NCBI GenBank assembly: GCA_947683625.1
Contig: CANTUR010000641.1
Location: forward strand, 124,001 to 188,000
Direction: 5' to 3'
Length of the DNA: 64,000 bases
From: Mallotus nudiflorus
Taxonomy: Eukaryota > Streptophyta > Magnoliopsida > Malpighiales > Euphorbiaceae
The notes under the pieces were generated by a model. That model made no database searches. It was not told the origin of the DNA and saw only the letters and a list, made by a program, of their open reading frames with translations. A program made the position numbers and the translations under genes. How positions within the stretch are numbered: position 1 is the first letter of the stretch; the number at the start of each line of letters is the position of its first letter. Positions 1-12,535 of the stretch are shown in pieces.

Positions 1-391
1 CCATCTTTTGGCATAAATTGACTTATTTATGACAATAAATCTGTTTATTTCAAATCTAAATCTATTTAATTTCATATCATGTCATATCTTTTAAATGGGT
101 CATATCATAAATTGTCAGTAGTAAAGCACTAAACTGACTGATCCATGTCATCGTTTATCTACAGCTGAACGACATGACGTTTTTAGCCAAACAACTAGAC
201 GTTGACAAATATGTCACTTCCACTAGCCTTAGCCACACAAAATTTAGACAGGATTGCTAAATTTGTTAATGTTAACACATAATCTTTGTCGGCATCCTCA
301 ACATCTAATCCACTGGGCACACTTCTCCAACTTTCTAGACATCTATGACTATGTCTAGATACTCCTCTTTTAAAGAACTCTTTCACTTCAC

Positions 392-398
392 TATATTA
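392..398 (+). promoter_or_regulatory. TATA-like box upstream of EGY3
   Basis: A TATATTA heptamer lies about 50 bp before the ATG at 449, so transcription would begin only about 20-30 bp before the coding start. Bases 1-391 hold no gene I can support and would be the proximal promoter. The call rests on motif and position only. Confidence 0.35.
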
Positions 399-448
399 AT
401 GTACATGAATTCGCTTCAATGTTGTAGCAGTGTTCAAGAATTTCTTCA

Positions 449-3104
449 ATGGCAGCTACTACTGTTTTTCTGACCACCAATTCACATTCTTCCTTGTCAC
501 CTAGACACTATAACAACAAGAAGCTAAGCTACCCCATTAGTGCTAGTCGTCTTTCCTGTTCTTTAATCAAGAACCAACAAAACCAGCCAAGGAAATCACT
601 CGTATTCACCATCAGAAATGATCAAGAAAGTGAACCGAGAAACAAGGCTTTTGTGTCATCATTTTCAATTGTGAGAAGAAAAGGTCGTTTGCTACTGCAG
701 CCTGTCAAATCGTCTGTTAAAGATGAGCAAGAGAGTGAACAGAGCAGTTCGTCTTCAGTGGCTGTGGTTGATGAAAAGAATGCAAGTGAAGCAGAAGAGA
801 GTACTCAGGTAGCAGCTGGGCAAGAAAGTTCGTCAGAGGAGGAGGAGAAGGATAAACAGCAAGAAATGGATTGGAAGACTGATGAGGAGTTCAAGAAATT
901 CATGGGAAATCCATCAATTGAGGCAGCAATAAAGCTGGAGAAGAAAAGGGCTGATACAAGGCTCAAAGAACTTGATAGGGAAAGCAGTGATAACCCAATT
1001 GTGGGTTTGTTTAATAGATTCATTCGTGATAGTTTGGCTAAAGAGAAAGAGAGGTTGGAGAAGGCTGAGGAGACTTTCAAGGCTCTTGATATCAGTAAGG
1101 TAATTTATATTTATATTTCTCACTTACACATGCTTAATTGCATCTTTAATTGGTTATTTTCTTTACAATTGAACTATAATTTGTTGTGACCTTGGTATAA
1201 GTGGCAAGATGCTTAGATATTCCAAAGTAACGCCTTGAATTTGAGTTTTGTGCATGGGGAAATATGGTTTCAGAGAGTTCTGTTTAAGCAAGGAAAGCTT
1301 CCTTTAAATGTGTCAAAAGCTATCTAGTGCACTTAATTATCTTTATGCTAATTTTTCAGTTAAAAAGCTGTTTTGGATTCGATACATTCTTTGCAACTGA
1401 TGTTCGAAGATTTGGTGATGGTGGAATTTTTGTTGGGAATTTAAGAAGACCAATTGAAGAAGTGATGCCGAAGCTGGAGAAGAAACTATCAGAAGCAGCA
1501 GGAAGAGATGTTGTTGTATGGTTTATGGAGGAAAAGAATGATGACATTATAAAACAGGTACTAAAAATTAACTTAAACAAGTGAAATATTTTCATTTCAA
1601 TATGCACTTTAGCTGTCTTCATGGTGTTTAAACTTAATTATCCTGTTCTTGCCTTTGTTTTAAGGCTTGTGTAGTGCAACCCAAGTCAGAAATGGATCTC
1701 CAGTTTGAGTCAACCAAGTTAAGCACACCTTGGGGTTATGTCAGTGCTGTAGCTTTATGCGTTGCAACTTTTGGAACAATTGCTCTGATGAGTGGATTCT
1801 TCCTTAAACCAGATGCAACATTTGATGACTATATAGCTAATGTTGTTCCTCTTTTTGGTGGCTTCCTCTCCATTTTGGGGGTTTCTGAGGTAAGTTATCC
1901 TCTAATTGCCTTATTTTCTTAGCTTTTAGGAACTCAATTGGACTATTTATATTAGCTTTTCTGCAGCTATGAATGCTATGATGGTATCATTACTGTGCTC
2001 TAAAAAATGCTACTGCGAGGTTTGAATCTTGCCTTTTTTTTTTTTTTTTTTTTTTTTCTGAAGATGTTGGACTTAGACATATGACAGTTTCTTTGTTCAC
2101 TTCTTTCTCTGCTATGATAGTCTTTGAAGTATGCGTCTTCCATGTTGTGCAGATAGCAACAAGAGTAACAGCAGCTCGATATGGTGTTAAACTTAGCCCA
2201 TCTTTTCTTGTTCCATCCAATTGGACAGGATGCTTAGGGGTGATGAATAACTATGAATCTTTACTTCCACACAAAAAGGCCCTTTGTGACATCCCAGTAG
2301 CACGCACAGCTAGTGCATATTTGACATCATTGGCGCTAGCTGTTGCTGCTTTTATAATAGATGGTGGCTTCAATGGCGGCGACAATGCATTGTAAGCTGT
2401 CTGAACATCAAGACCTGTACCTACTATTGAATTTGATTAGTTTAAAGTCTTAATTCTTAGCATTTTTCTTGCAGGTATATAAGGCCACAATTCTTCTACA
2501 ACAACCCGTTGCTTTCTTTCATCCAGTATGTTATTGGACCTTATACAGATGATCTTGGGAATGTATTGCCTTATGCAGTGGAGGGTGTTGGGGTTCCTTG
2601 TGATCCTCTGGCTTTTGCTGGACTTTTAGGTGAGTCCATTCATTTTTCTTATCTTATATCAGCAATGACATGAGGTGTTGCTCCCATCCTCCACTAGCTA
2701 TGCTCATGGTTTTAAGCCTTCGCTCTTGACAAGTTCTTGCATTTGCAGGGATGGTGGTGACAACTCTGAATCTATTGCCCTGCGGAAGACTTGAAGGAGG
2801 CCGCATTGCACAAGCAATGTTTGGAAGAAGCACAGCAACTCTTCTTTCAGTTTCAACATCACTTTTGCTTGGTATAGGTGGCATAAGTGGAAGTGTTCTG
2901 TGCTTAGCTTGGGGATTATTCGCAACCTTCTTCCGGGGTGGAGAAGAACTGCCTGCTAAAGATGAGATTACATCTTTGGGAAATGATAGATATGCTTGGG
3001 GCATTGTTCTTGGCCTTATATGTTTCCTCACTCTCTTTCCCAATGGAGGAGGAACATTTTCTAACCCATTTTTCAGTAATCCATATTTCAGGGGTGATTT
3101 GTAG
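449..3104 (+). CDS. EGY3: EGY3, chloroplast S2P-like membrane protein (inactive protease), six exons
   Basis: Exons are 449-1099, 1360-1557, 1665-1889, 2153-2391, 2475-2629 and 2749-3104. All five introns are GT-AG and the spliced frame gives 607 residues ending in TAG. The Ser-rich basic N-terminus looks like a chloroplast transit peptide, followed by an acidic, Ser/Glu-rich low-complexity stretch (about 85-140). The EGY-family GNLR motif is at 243-246. A hydrophobic C-terminal half begins at about 306 with several membrane segments. Where active EGY1/EGY2 carry HExxH, this protein reads SEIAT (357-361), and the distal zinc-ligand LDG reads LEG (504-506); both changes are hallmarks of EGY3. 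From family knowledge, EGY3 is a stress-responsive thylakoid/envelope protein acting without its own proteolysis. The ATG at 449 is the first in the open frame. Intron 3 holds a long T tract. The gene looks intact and stands alone beside transposons. Confidence 0.95.
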
Positions 3105-3276
3105 GGAAAAAAAGATGATGGTGTTACCTTGTATTATAGTGTTTGGTATATAATTGTATATATACATATATTCCTTTACATCTTTCATTGTGTACTGGTG
3201 TTTTGATGTTTTGGAGTGTGATTTTTTGATTCTACAAGGGAGGAGCTGTGGTTTTATCAAAATTTATTTTGATTCA

Positions 3277-3282
3277 AATAAA
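3277..3282 (+). terminator. EGY3: Possible polyadenylation signal of EGY3
   Basis: AATAAA lies about 175 bp after the stop codon, a normal distance for a plant 3' UTR. The region is AT-rich, so chance occurrence is likely and other near-upstream elements are possible. Confidence 0.3.
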
Positions 3283-3834
3283 TTTTATAAAATTTTTATG
3301 AAATTTGTTTACAAATATAAGTGAATATGTTTGATTTAAATGAAAATTTGATAAAAATTATTTTTAATTCTATCTTTTTAATTTTAATTTTGTAACATTG
3401 TTTAACACTAAATTCTCTTATTGTTGAAATGTATTTAGTAAATAAATTTAAAACTTATTTACAAATAAATTATATTTAAAATTTTTTTAGAAGTAAAATA
3501 AATTTTTTAATAATCCAACTTATGAGAATTGTACAGGTTTCACTATTTGTTTATCCTCTTATCATTTTTCATGGTGATTAGCTATCTAATTTATGGTGCA
3601 TTGAGCATTCAATGAATACAATTAAAATAACAAAATTTTTATTAAATATATTTTAGTTTATCTATTACTTTTTAAAATAGTCTTAATTACTTTTTATCAA
3701 TATCATTTTATAAAAACAATAATAATTTTAGTGTTCTTATAAAAGGGTGAGTTTAGTCCTATACAATTGTTTTATGCTACTTTCCATTCAAAGAGAAAAT
3801 GTGTATTTTTTACCCTAACATTTTCATTGAAGCT
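3283..3834. other. AT-rich intergenic DNA, no gene seen
   Basis: This stretch is A+T-rich with stops in all frames and no recognisable repeat or conserved peptide. It separates EGY3 from the transposon-dominated rest of the window. Confidence 0.6.
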
Positions 3835-3960
3835 TTAATAATCTCTTTTTTTTTTTTCTCCAATAAGCACAACTTTTTAAAAAATCAACTATTTAAGCCC
3901 TTATTTTAGTAAATACATTAAACGACCATCAGTAATGCTAACATGGCTAACAGTGGTCCC
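3835..3960 (+). repeat. Left arm of a long inverted repeat (candidate DNA-transposon TIR)
   Basis: The reverse complement of 20225-20358 aligns here at roughly 80% by eye. The best block runs from TTTAAGCCC through ACATTAAAC to ACATGGCTAA. The two arms face each other across about 16 kb holding two host-gene fragments. That arrangement suggests terminal inverted repeats of a Mutator-like element, but the outer ends and the expected 9-bp duplication could not be fixed. Confidence 0.5.
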
Positions 3961-4171
3961 ATCATATAGAATTAACATTTTCTTTATCATTTAATTTTTC
4001 TTAGTTGACCAAAAGTCTCCCATCTCGCCTCCTACCCCTCATCATCTACATCCACCGTCTCCCACCACCGCTAGCTCAACCTAAAGTCTCCCACTTACCA
4101 CTTATGTCAACTATTGTTACTGTTTTTTTTTTTTTTTACATCCTTGCCTCCGCCTAACTTCACCGTCGCCA

Positions 4172-4333
4172 AAAATTGTTAAGGATATCATCATCAAACT
4201 ATCTAACGGCCTCACCGTCCCTTTTGTTCTCGTTGCTGGTTTATCCGACTCCAATGCCACCTCTTTCATCATCCTTATAGTCGATGTTGTTGAAGTGGCT
4301 GTCGAAGCTATCTCCATGGGACTTGAAGGAGCT
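4172..4333 (+). pseudogene. Vacuolar iron transporter (VIT1-like) fragment
   Basis: About 54 codons read KIVKDIIIKLSNGLTVPF, then a stretch ending in EAISMGLEG. They match the first two membrane helices of plant VIT1, whose family signature is SDGLTVPFALAAGLS...GAISMGLGG. VIT1 moves ferrous iron into the vacuole. Only this segment is recognisable: upstream is low-complexity, C-rich sequence with a T tract, and the frame continues downstream without similarity until the retrotransposon at 4443. The helix-1 Asp of SDG, on the metal pathway in the family, is Asn here, and Gly/Ala helix positions are replaced by charged residues. It is a captured or relict fragment, not a working transporter. Identity was recognised by eye from the conserved motif. 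Confidence 0.7.
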
Positions 4334-4442
4334 AAAAAATGGAATGATGAAGAGAGCAATAGAAGGTACACAAGCAGAATTGATTTGTCGGAGAAGGTTC
4401 ACAGGATTGATCAGATTTTAAGTGATCCTTTAATTGTAAAAA

Positions 4443-7259
4443 TGTCACAACTCGAACCTAAGGACATGTGATCGGCACTAGGGAATGAGAAAGCATAAAG
4501 TTACTGAAACCAGTAGTAAGTCTTAAAAAATATGCGAAATATTTGAACTTTGAAACCTTACAATAAATAATTAAATCACAATGCACATTATCAAATTGAT
4601 TTTTCTTAATATAATTTAAACCATAATATCAGTGCATAAAATAAATAAACATCAGTTATACAAATAATATCTCAGTACATAAATTACAAATACATGATAT
4701 CTCAAATAAAATATGCAGTTATATAGTTTTCTCTAATGCAGTACATGAATATAAATACAACACAACTAAGTAAACCTACGTAGAATAGCCGGTGACGAAA
4801 CTACATGGTGAAGAAAAGTGTACAGAAAAATTCCAAACTCCTGAAAAAAATAAATTGAGAGGAGTCAGACCTCACCGAGTAAGTTAATAAAGAGATAAAT
4901 GCGGTTTGAAAATCTCATTAAAAATAAATTTTTATGGAAATATAATAAAATTATAATTTTATTCAAATAATTTGATATACAAATAAGAAATCTTTTTTTT
5001 TTTTCAAAGGAAAGAATTAAATATTTAAATGTTTTTTAAAACGTTTCAGTATAAAAATTTGGTAGAACCCGATTTATCAATTTATATAACAGTCATACGA
5101 CTCACTTATATCCAAGACTGTCGGATCCCGAGAGCAAAGCATTATTAGGATGCACAGCCGCAGTCACATCATTTAATCCAATATCACTGGCGATGTCCGA
5201 GAACAAAGCATCACCAGACCATCAGCCTCAGTGATTTAATAAATAATAATCCAAATTATACTTGCGTTGTCCGAGAGCAAAGCATCACTAGACCTTTGGC
5301 CCCAGTATTTATTAAATAAACAAATATTATATTACTGACGGTATCCGAAAGCAAAGCATCATCAGACCATCGGCCCCAGTAATATAATTTATATTAATCA
5401 CATTTTACCGGTGTGCACACGGTCCTGATGAAACTCATCAGGTAGCCCGTTCTATCGCAATTTATTTAAAATAATTACAAATAAATAAAAAAGGAAAAAT
5501 TACAATCAATAACAATAACATAAATCAATTGTAAATTAAATCATGCAATATCATATAGAAAAATGCCGACTAGGATCTCATAAAATTAAATTCATAAAAA
5601 TTTAATATAATTGAAATTAAAAGACCCGACACTCAAATCAATTATTAACTTACAGGATAAAGACGCTCCCCTGGCACATCGTGTCCGACATCGACTAGTA
5701 GACGCGACTAGAGAGGCGGCTAAAAGACAAAAAAGGAAAACGACAATCAAAAAATAGAAACTTAACTTCTAGAGTTTCTAAGGAAGACTCTATTTGAATT
5801 CAGAATAATAATTTTAGGATTGACCCGGTGTCATATTTTATGAGAAATCTACCAAAAATTTGGTAGAGTTTTCTCTGTAAAATGGACATCTCTCTACCGA
5901 AGTAAAGTCAACCTTGCAAGTAAACACACTTCAAAATTTCACAATTGCATAACACCTCGAGTTGAGATCCCGAACTACAAAATTCTCAACCGAAGTTCAC
6001 AAAAATACAAATAAGCAAATACTAAATATTAATATAGTAAATCACCAAAAACTATAAAAATTAATAATAAATCATAATATAATTTATTAAATTCTTAAAA
6101 CACTCGATAAAATTATTTTCACTATAATTTAATAAAAGTTCAAATAATAATATAATATTAATAAAAATCTAACTGTCCAAATATTCAATATAATATAGTC
6201 AAATTCAAACTATAATTGCCCAAATAATTTAAATATATTATAATATTAATTAAAAGCTCATTTAAACCACAAAATAATAAATAATTAAATTTTGAATAAA
6301 TTTTCAAAAATAGTTACTATTAATTAACTAAAAATAATAAATAATTTATAAAATTATTTTAATACCACATTTTATCTCAAAATTAACTAAAACATAGTAG
6401 TTAATTATAATATCAACAAAAACATGCCATTTACCTATTAATTCAAAATTCACATAATAATAATAATTTCAAAAAAATTAAATAAATTATCAAAAACTAT
6501 TTTATCACTACTAAAATTACTAACATAATATACTAACACTAATATACTCAAATATTCAACCAAAAATAATTAATTAACCACATTAACAAAATATACATAA
6601 AACTTAAAATACCCAAATAAATATACAAAAATTCCCTAAAATCAATTTAATTAATCTAAATAAATTTTTATATACTCTTAACCAAAATTAACCCCGAATA
6701 ATTTAGATCCACTAATATATTTATATATCAACCCAAAAATTAACCACATATTTAAAATAAAATTCTGGGTAATTAGTAGATATAATAAAAATCAACAAAA
6801 ATATTAAACAAACACTAATTCAACTAACAACAATCCTAAACAACTAAAAATCAATCTGACAACTAACTAAAATCAACCTAACAACTAACTAAAATCAACT
6901 ACCTAACTTCCAAAATCAACTAAGATCTACTACCCTTAACCCATCAACTCACTAAAAATAGAGGTCAAGGGCGGAAGGAAGGTTGTTGTTGCTGTTGGTG
7001 CATGACTTTAACAGCTCCATATGGCCTCCTTCAGCAGCTACCGATGTCCAAAAGAAGAGGGAGGTGCTGGTGGTCATCCGATGGTGAGGCGTGGTGGTCT
7101 GACGGTGGGGTGTGGTTGCTGCCTGGCGTGAAGAAGGAGCAGAAATAGAGATAAGGAAGAAGAAGAAGATGGCGGGGAGAGAGAGAAAGAAAGAAAAAAA
7201 TTGTAGGGAAAAGGAAGAAAATAATGTTGACCCAAAACTAATATATATATACCCACTCA

Positions 7260-7296
<37 letters not shown>

Positions 7297-7611
7297 CAAC
7301 AATAATAATAACACTAGCACTAGTTAAAATAATACTATAAATAACAATAATAATAATAAACAATAATAATGTCATGAATAAACTATTAGGACAATTAAAA
7401 TAGTAAAGTATGTGCATATAATAAAATAATGTAATAGTAATAATATTAATATTAATAGTTCTCAAATAACTATTTAAATTTGAAACTACATATACCAATT
7501 CAATAAAATAACATGAAATAATAATATTATAAGATAGAAATTATCAATAACACCGAAATTCTTGATATTTAATTATATAAAATAATCTAAAAAAATATTC
7601 GAGTTATTACA
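4443..7611 (-). repeat. 3' LTR (left copy) of the first Gypsy element
   Basis: This 3.17-kb copy aligns collinearly with 12536-15753. On the plus strand it begins TGTCACAACTCG and ends GAGTTATTACA. It contains a diverged ~70-bp periodic stretch (about 5110-5400) built on GAGAGCAAAGCATCA, plus a CA/TA microsatellite near 7261-7298. Long open frames inside it are chance or low-complexity. Confidence 0.88.
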
Positions 7612-7626
7612 GTCTTCCCCCCTTAC
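7612..7626 (-). other. Polypurine tract of the first Gypsy element
   Basis: Read on the minus strand the tract is GTAAGGGGGGAAGAC, directly before the LTR start TGTAATAAC. This is the expected plus-strand primer site and fixes the inner edge of the 3' LTR. Confidence 0.8.
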
Positions 7627-7639
7627 AGAAATTTGTCCC

Positions 7640-10600
7640 CGAATTTCAAAGAAAAGCAAGGAATTACAAGGTTTATAGATGAAAAAGATAGGGATAGACA
7701 ACTTACATCTCAGATTCTGTCTCCCACATACAGTCTTTTGTTGTGTGGTTACTCCGAAGTACTTTCACCACCGAAATCTCCCAAGAGTGAAGCTGGCGAA
7801 CTTGGCAAATTAGGAATATACTTCCTCAACATAGACATATGGAACACTGGGTGGATTCGAGATAACTCAAGTGGCAACACTAGTCTATAGGTCACTTCCC
7901 CAACTCGTGACCATATCTCAAAAGGTCCAATGTATTTTGGAGCCAACTAACCTTTATTACCGAACCTCATAACTCCCTTCATTGGAGATACCTTCAGAAA
8001 TACCATATCTCCAACTAGAAAGGAAACATCCTTCCTTTTGGGATCAGTATAACTCTTTTATCTGCTGAATGTTGTCCTCAACCTCTGCTAAATGATAGGA
8101 ACTTTCTCAGAAATAATCTGCACCAACTCTGGACTTGTCAGCTGTCTCTCACCAATTTCCCAACACAGAGGTAATCTACACTTCCTACCATATAGCACTT
8201 CATATGGAGCCATCTCAATACTTGCATGATAACTAATGTTATATGCAAATTCAATCAGTGGCAAATGATTATCCCACTGACCTTTAAAATCCATCACGCA
8301 CATTCAGAGCATATCCTCTAAAGTTTGAATGGTCCTTTCAGACTAACCATCAGTTTAAGGATGGAATGTGGTGCTGAAGTCAAGTCTGGTACCTAATGCT
8401 TTATGCAACTCTTGCCAGAAAACTAATGTAAAAGTGGCTCTTCTGTCAAATATTATGCTCACTGGAACTCTATAAAGACAAACAATTCTACTAACATACA
8501 ACTATACCAACCTGTCGGTGGAGTATGTCTTCTTAACTGATAGAAAGTGAGCTAACTTAGTTAACCTGTCAATGATCACCCAAATAGCATCAAACCCACA
8601 TGTCATCTAAGGCAAACTAGTCACAAATCCATGGCAATCATATCCCACTCCCACTCTGGGATAGGTATGGGCTGTAATAGTCCTGAGGGCCTCTGATGCT
8701 CTAGTTTCACCTGCTGACATATGAGACACTTGGATACAAATTCTGCAACATCCTTCTTCATTCCATTCCATCAGTATGTATCCTTCAAATTATGATACAT
8801 CTTGGTAGAACTTGTATGAATACTGTAAGCAGAAAAATGTGCCTCTTCTAAGATCTCTTTCCTCAAATCATCAACATCTAGCACACACAACCAAGTACCC
8901 AAGCATAGAACCCCCTCACTGTCAATCATAAACTCTCTAAATTGATCCTGTTACACCTCAAACATAATTCTCTATAGTTGTGGGTCCCTTCTTTGAGCTG
9001 CCTTAACTCTATCTAAGTATACAGATCGTACTGTGAATTGAGAAAAGGCATTTTTTAGTCAATTTCCACTGCAAACCCTAATCAATAAGCTCATGCAACT
9101 CCTGAACAATCGATCTCCTCTCAATACTAATGTAGGCAAGACTACCTGCTGATTTTCTACTCAACGCATCAGCTACTACATTCGCCTTGCTTAGATGGTA
9201 AAGAATCGAATAATTATAGTCTTTCAGAATTTCTATCCATCTTCTTTGCCTTAAGTTCAAATCCCTCTACTCGAATATATACTTTAAACTCTTATGGTCG
9301 GTGTATATCTCACAAGTGACACTGTACAGATAATGCCTCCAAATCTTCAGTGCAACTACAACTACTGCCATCTCTAGATCGTGAGTGGGATAATTCTGCT
9401 TGTGCTTCTTCAACTGCCTCAAAGTATAGGCAACCACTCTGCCATTATGCATTAGCACACATCCCAAACCTACATGGGAAGAGTCATAATACACCATGTA
9501 TCCATCATCACCAAAAGGTAATGTCAATATTGGAGTTGAAGTCAATAAATCCTTAAGCAACTCACATCTATCAGTACACAAAAATCTAACATTCTTCTAG
9601 GTTAGTCTAGTTAAAGGCATGGCAATCTTAAAGAAATCCTTTATAAATCTCTTGTAATAGCCCGCTAAACCCAGAAAACTTCTCACTTCAATAACTATTG
9701 TAGGTCTTGGCCACTCGATGATCACCTCTATCTTCCTGGGATCCATCTGAATGCCATCTTTAGACACCACATGGCCTAAGAATGCCACTTAGTCTAACCA
9801 GAACTCACATTTCAAAAACTTAGCATACAACTGGTGCTCTCTCAAAGTTTACAACACCAATCTCAGATGCATTGCATGCTCCACCTTATTCTTGGAATAG
9901 ACCAGAATATCATCAATAAATATAATCATAAATTGATCTAAGTATGGCCTAAACACCCTGTTCATCAAGTCCGTAAAGGCTGTTGGGGCATTAGTTAACC
10001 CAAAGGACATCACTAAGAACTTATAGTGGCCATATCTAGTTTGAAATGCTGACTTAGGTACATCCTCACTTTTAATCCTTAGCTGATAATACCCAGATCT
10101 CAAGTCAATCTTAGAGAAATGTCGAGTTCTTTATAACTGATCAAACAAATCATCAATCCTGGGGAGTGGATACTCGTTCTTGATGGCAACCTTATTCAAC
10201 TGTCTGTAGTCAATAAAAAGTTAAAGATTACCACCCTTCTTCTTTACAAAGAGGACTAGAGCACCCCAAGGAGATGTACAAGGCCGAATAAACCCCTCAT
10301 CTAACAATTCCTGCAATTGGTCTGTTAACTCCTTCAGCTCTGCAAGTGTCATCCTATAAGGTGGCATAGAGATAGGATCTGTACTTGGCACAATATCAAT
10401 ACAGAATTCTATCTCTCTATCCGGCGGCAATCCAGGTAACTCCTCTGGAAAAATATCTACAAATTCAAGTACCCTTTCTACTAATTCCATTTTTGCTCGA
10501 ACATCTCTAACTATAGCTAGATAGCCCTGACATCCTCTACTAAGCATTTTCCTAGCTGTAATGGCAAAAATAAGGATACGAGACATGTAACTTTTTGTAC

Positions 10601-10997
10601 CTCTAAATCTGAATTCCTCATCACCAGGAATCCTGAAAATTACTTTCTTTGCTCGATAATCCATAAAAGCATAATATTGGGACAACTAATATATACCCAG
10701 AATCACATCAAACTCGATCACATCCAAAAGGACTAAATTTGCCAATAATTCTCTACCCTTTACTAATATGGGACAAGATGGAAATAAAATGTCTGTCTCT
10801 AACTCATCACTAAGCAGAGTCAAAATAGACAAAGGAAAACTCATCTTGGAAGGAGGACAAACCACTTTTAAAGCAAACAAAGGAGATACAAATGAACATG
10901 TAGCACCTGGATCAAATAAGACTTTAGCCTCAGAGCAACATACTGGAATAATACCTACTACCACAGCGTTGGATGCCTGCGCATCCTGAGGAGTCAA
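7640..10997 (-). pseudogene. pol: Gypsy pol remnant: protease, RT, RNase H, integrase, chromodomain-like tail
   Basis: Read right to left, the domains come in chromovirus order. Protease contains VLFDPGATCSFVS (about 10880-10930). The RT entry LPGLPPDREIEF lies near 10420-10450 and the RT active site FIDDILVYS near 9895-9925. RNase H has a TDHKSLKYIF segment near 9270-9310 and ends in VVADALSRK near 9150-9190. Integrase fragments carry HASIEMAPYEVLYGRKCR near 8170-8240. The tail YIGPFEI...RIHPVF...MLRKY is at 7810-7940. A chromodomain-like VKVLRSNH segment near 7740-7770 follows after an internal loss of a few dozen codons. Numerous TAG/TAA/TGA stops and frameshifts make it inactive. The very similar pol of the second Gypsy element (36091-38769) shows where each break lies. 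Confidence 0.85.
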
Positions 10998-11029
10998 AGT
11001 GAAGACCCTAGCCTGACCATGTCCTGGTT

Positions 11030-12353
11030 ACTGTGAGGTGAATGGCTGAGTCTGTCCTCTGCCTCGACCCTGTTGACTCGCATACTGCATCAATCACTGT
11101 TGAGGGTACATGGGTGCCTAATACTATTGAGGCACCTGCTGTAAGGCCTTAATAACAGAAGGTAAAGATCCTTGAGCAAAAGATGTCTGGAATCCATAGT
11201 TCGGACAAGCTCTAGTGAAATTTCCAAACTGACTATATCTAAAACATGCTCATGGCATCAAGTAATAAGGACCCTGATGCACTCGTCCATAAATGGCACA
11301 TGTACTACCTCCAGACCCATAATTGTCATGCCCAGAGCTCTACTTACTACTGCTGCTAGCGTTACCACCAAATCTAGCAGCCCTATTGCTTCTACGATCC
11401 TGAGTAAGGCAGTGCCTACCAGTTTGATGTGCCCTAAAATTTTTGCTCTGCTGAGAAGGGCCTGCTAACTAAGAACTCGAGCTGCCTATCTGAAATACTG
11501 GCTACTGCACCCTCTAGATAGGTCTAATAATGCCACTATCATATGGGTCAGGTATAATGCCGTACTGGATGTGCCTCCGCTCCAGCTGTCTCGCCTCCTC
11601 TATAACACTCTCCAGACTACGACCCTCTGGTCGAATACTAATATAGGTTGGGCCTAATCCAGTCACATACAGCTCAACTGCTCTAGTGACAACCTGTCTT
11701 ACATCCTCATCATGCCTAATCAGTCTGTAGAACTCCTGAGTATAGTCCTCCACTGATCGATCTCTCCTATCAATGTTAAACTGCTGCCATCTGTAATTCT
11801 CTCGTATAGACGAAGGACAGAAGAATCTCATAAACTGCTCTTTAAATCCTAACCATGTCATTGTCGTCATGAAAGGCTGAATGGATTATATAAACTAGTC
11901 TTGAGCTGCTGTTGAGACTGATAGCTCCACAATCATAATCCTTTGGTAGTCAGAATACCTAGATCTGGTCCTCAACTCGATGGTATTAATCAAATCCAAT
12001 ACGTCCCTAGTACCATCAAAGTGAACTTGCCCTATTCTAGAGTATAACAAAGCTGCATCAGCATCTGACATCTCCTGAGTCTGTCGTTGAAGCATCTGCT
12101 GCATAATGGGCATCACCTGATTAAGAGCTGCCAAGCCCTGGTTAATACCCACCATACCAACTGCAAAAGCTATAGGATCTTCTACTAGATTATGAGGCTC
12201 TATCGGAGGCTAATCCTACCTCTGAGCTGCTGCCACTCTAGCTCTATCCCTACCTCTAGGTTGAGGGGCAGGAGGGAGAATCTCATCCTAAAATAACTAC
12301 TCCCTATGATCAGGTTCTGCATCAAGAGCAGGGGCATTCTGAGCATGCCTCAT
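11030..12353 (-). pseudogene. gag: Gypsy gag remnant
   Basis: On the minus strand an ATG at 12353-12351 opens a gag frame soon broken by several TAG codons. Recognisable pieces are the AALYSRIGQVHFDGTRD stretch (about 12020-12060), the capsid-like block with FMRFFCPSSIRENYRWQQ (11780-11850), and the AVELYVTGLGPTY block near 11640-11690. The zinc-knuckle region near 11200-11270 is badly decayed. It is collinear with the gag of the second Gypsy element at 33955-35330. Confidence 0.8.
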
Positions 12354-12519
12354 TTTGAAAAGACAAGAAAACCAAGATTCAAAACAAGACAGGAATATAG
12401 ACTTAGATGTTGAAACTAAAATACAAGAGATCAACAAATGATGTTTCACAACCTAAGTACTGCAGTATTATGAGAAAAAGATAGACATCGATAGTCAAAA
12501 ACATGAAAAATGAGCCAAA

Positions 12520-12531
12520 GCTCTGATACCA
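12520..12531 (-). other. Primer-binding site, initiator tRNA-Met type
   Basis: On the minus strand the site reads TGGTATCAGAGC, the 12-base complement of the plant initiator tRNA-Met 3' end. It starts four bases inside the 5' LTR, so it orients the element and fixes the LTR edge at 12536. Confidence 0.9.
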
Positions 12532-12535
12532 ACTT

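Noticed and set aside
195..386. Small minus-strand frame in the EGY3 promoter region
   Set aside because: No recognisable domain, no supporting context, and its length is expected by chance.
431..450. Heat-shock element upstream of EGY3 (TTCAAGAATTTCTTC)
   Set aside because: The third pentamer is out of phase by one base and the site overlaps the start codon region; it does not meet the nGAAnnTTCnnGAAn pattern.
5110..5400. CRISPR-like spaced repeats (GAGAGCAAAGCATCA every ~70 bp)
   Set aside because: Plant nuclear DNA; the spacing is a diverged tandem repeat inside LTRs, shared by all copies of the family.
7112..7327. Lys/Arg-rich plus-strand frame
   Set aside because: Low-complexity purine-rich LTR sequence; the opposite-strand frame is equally open.
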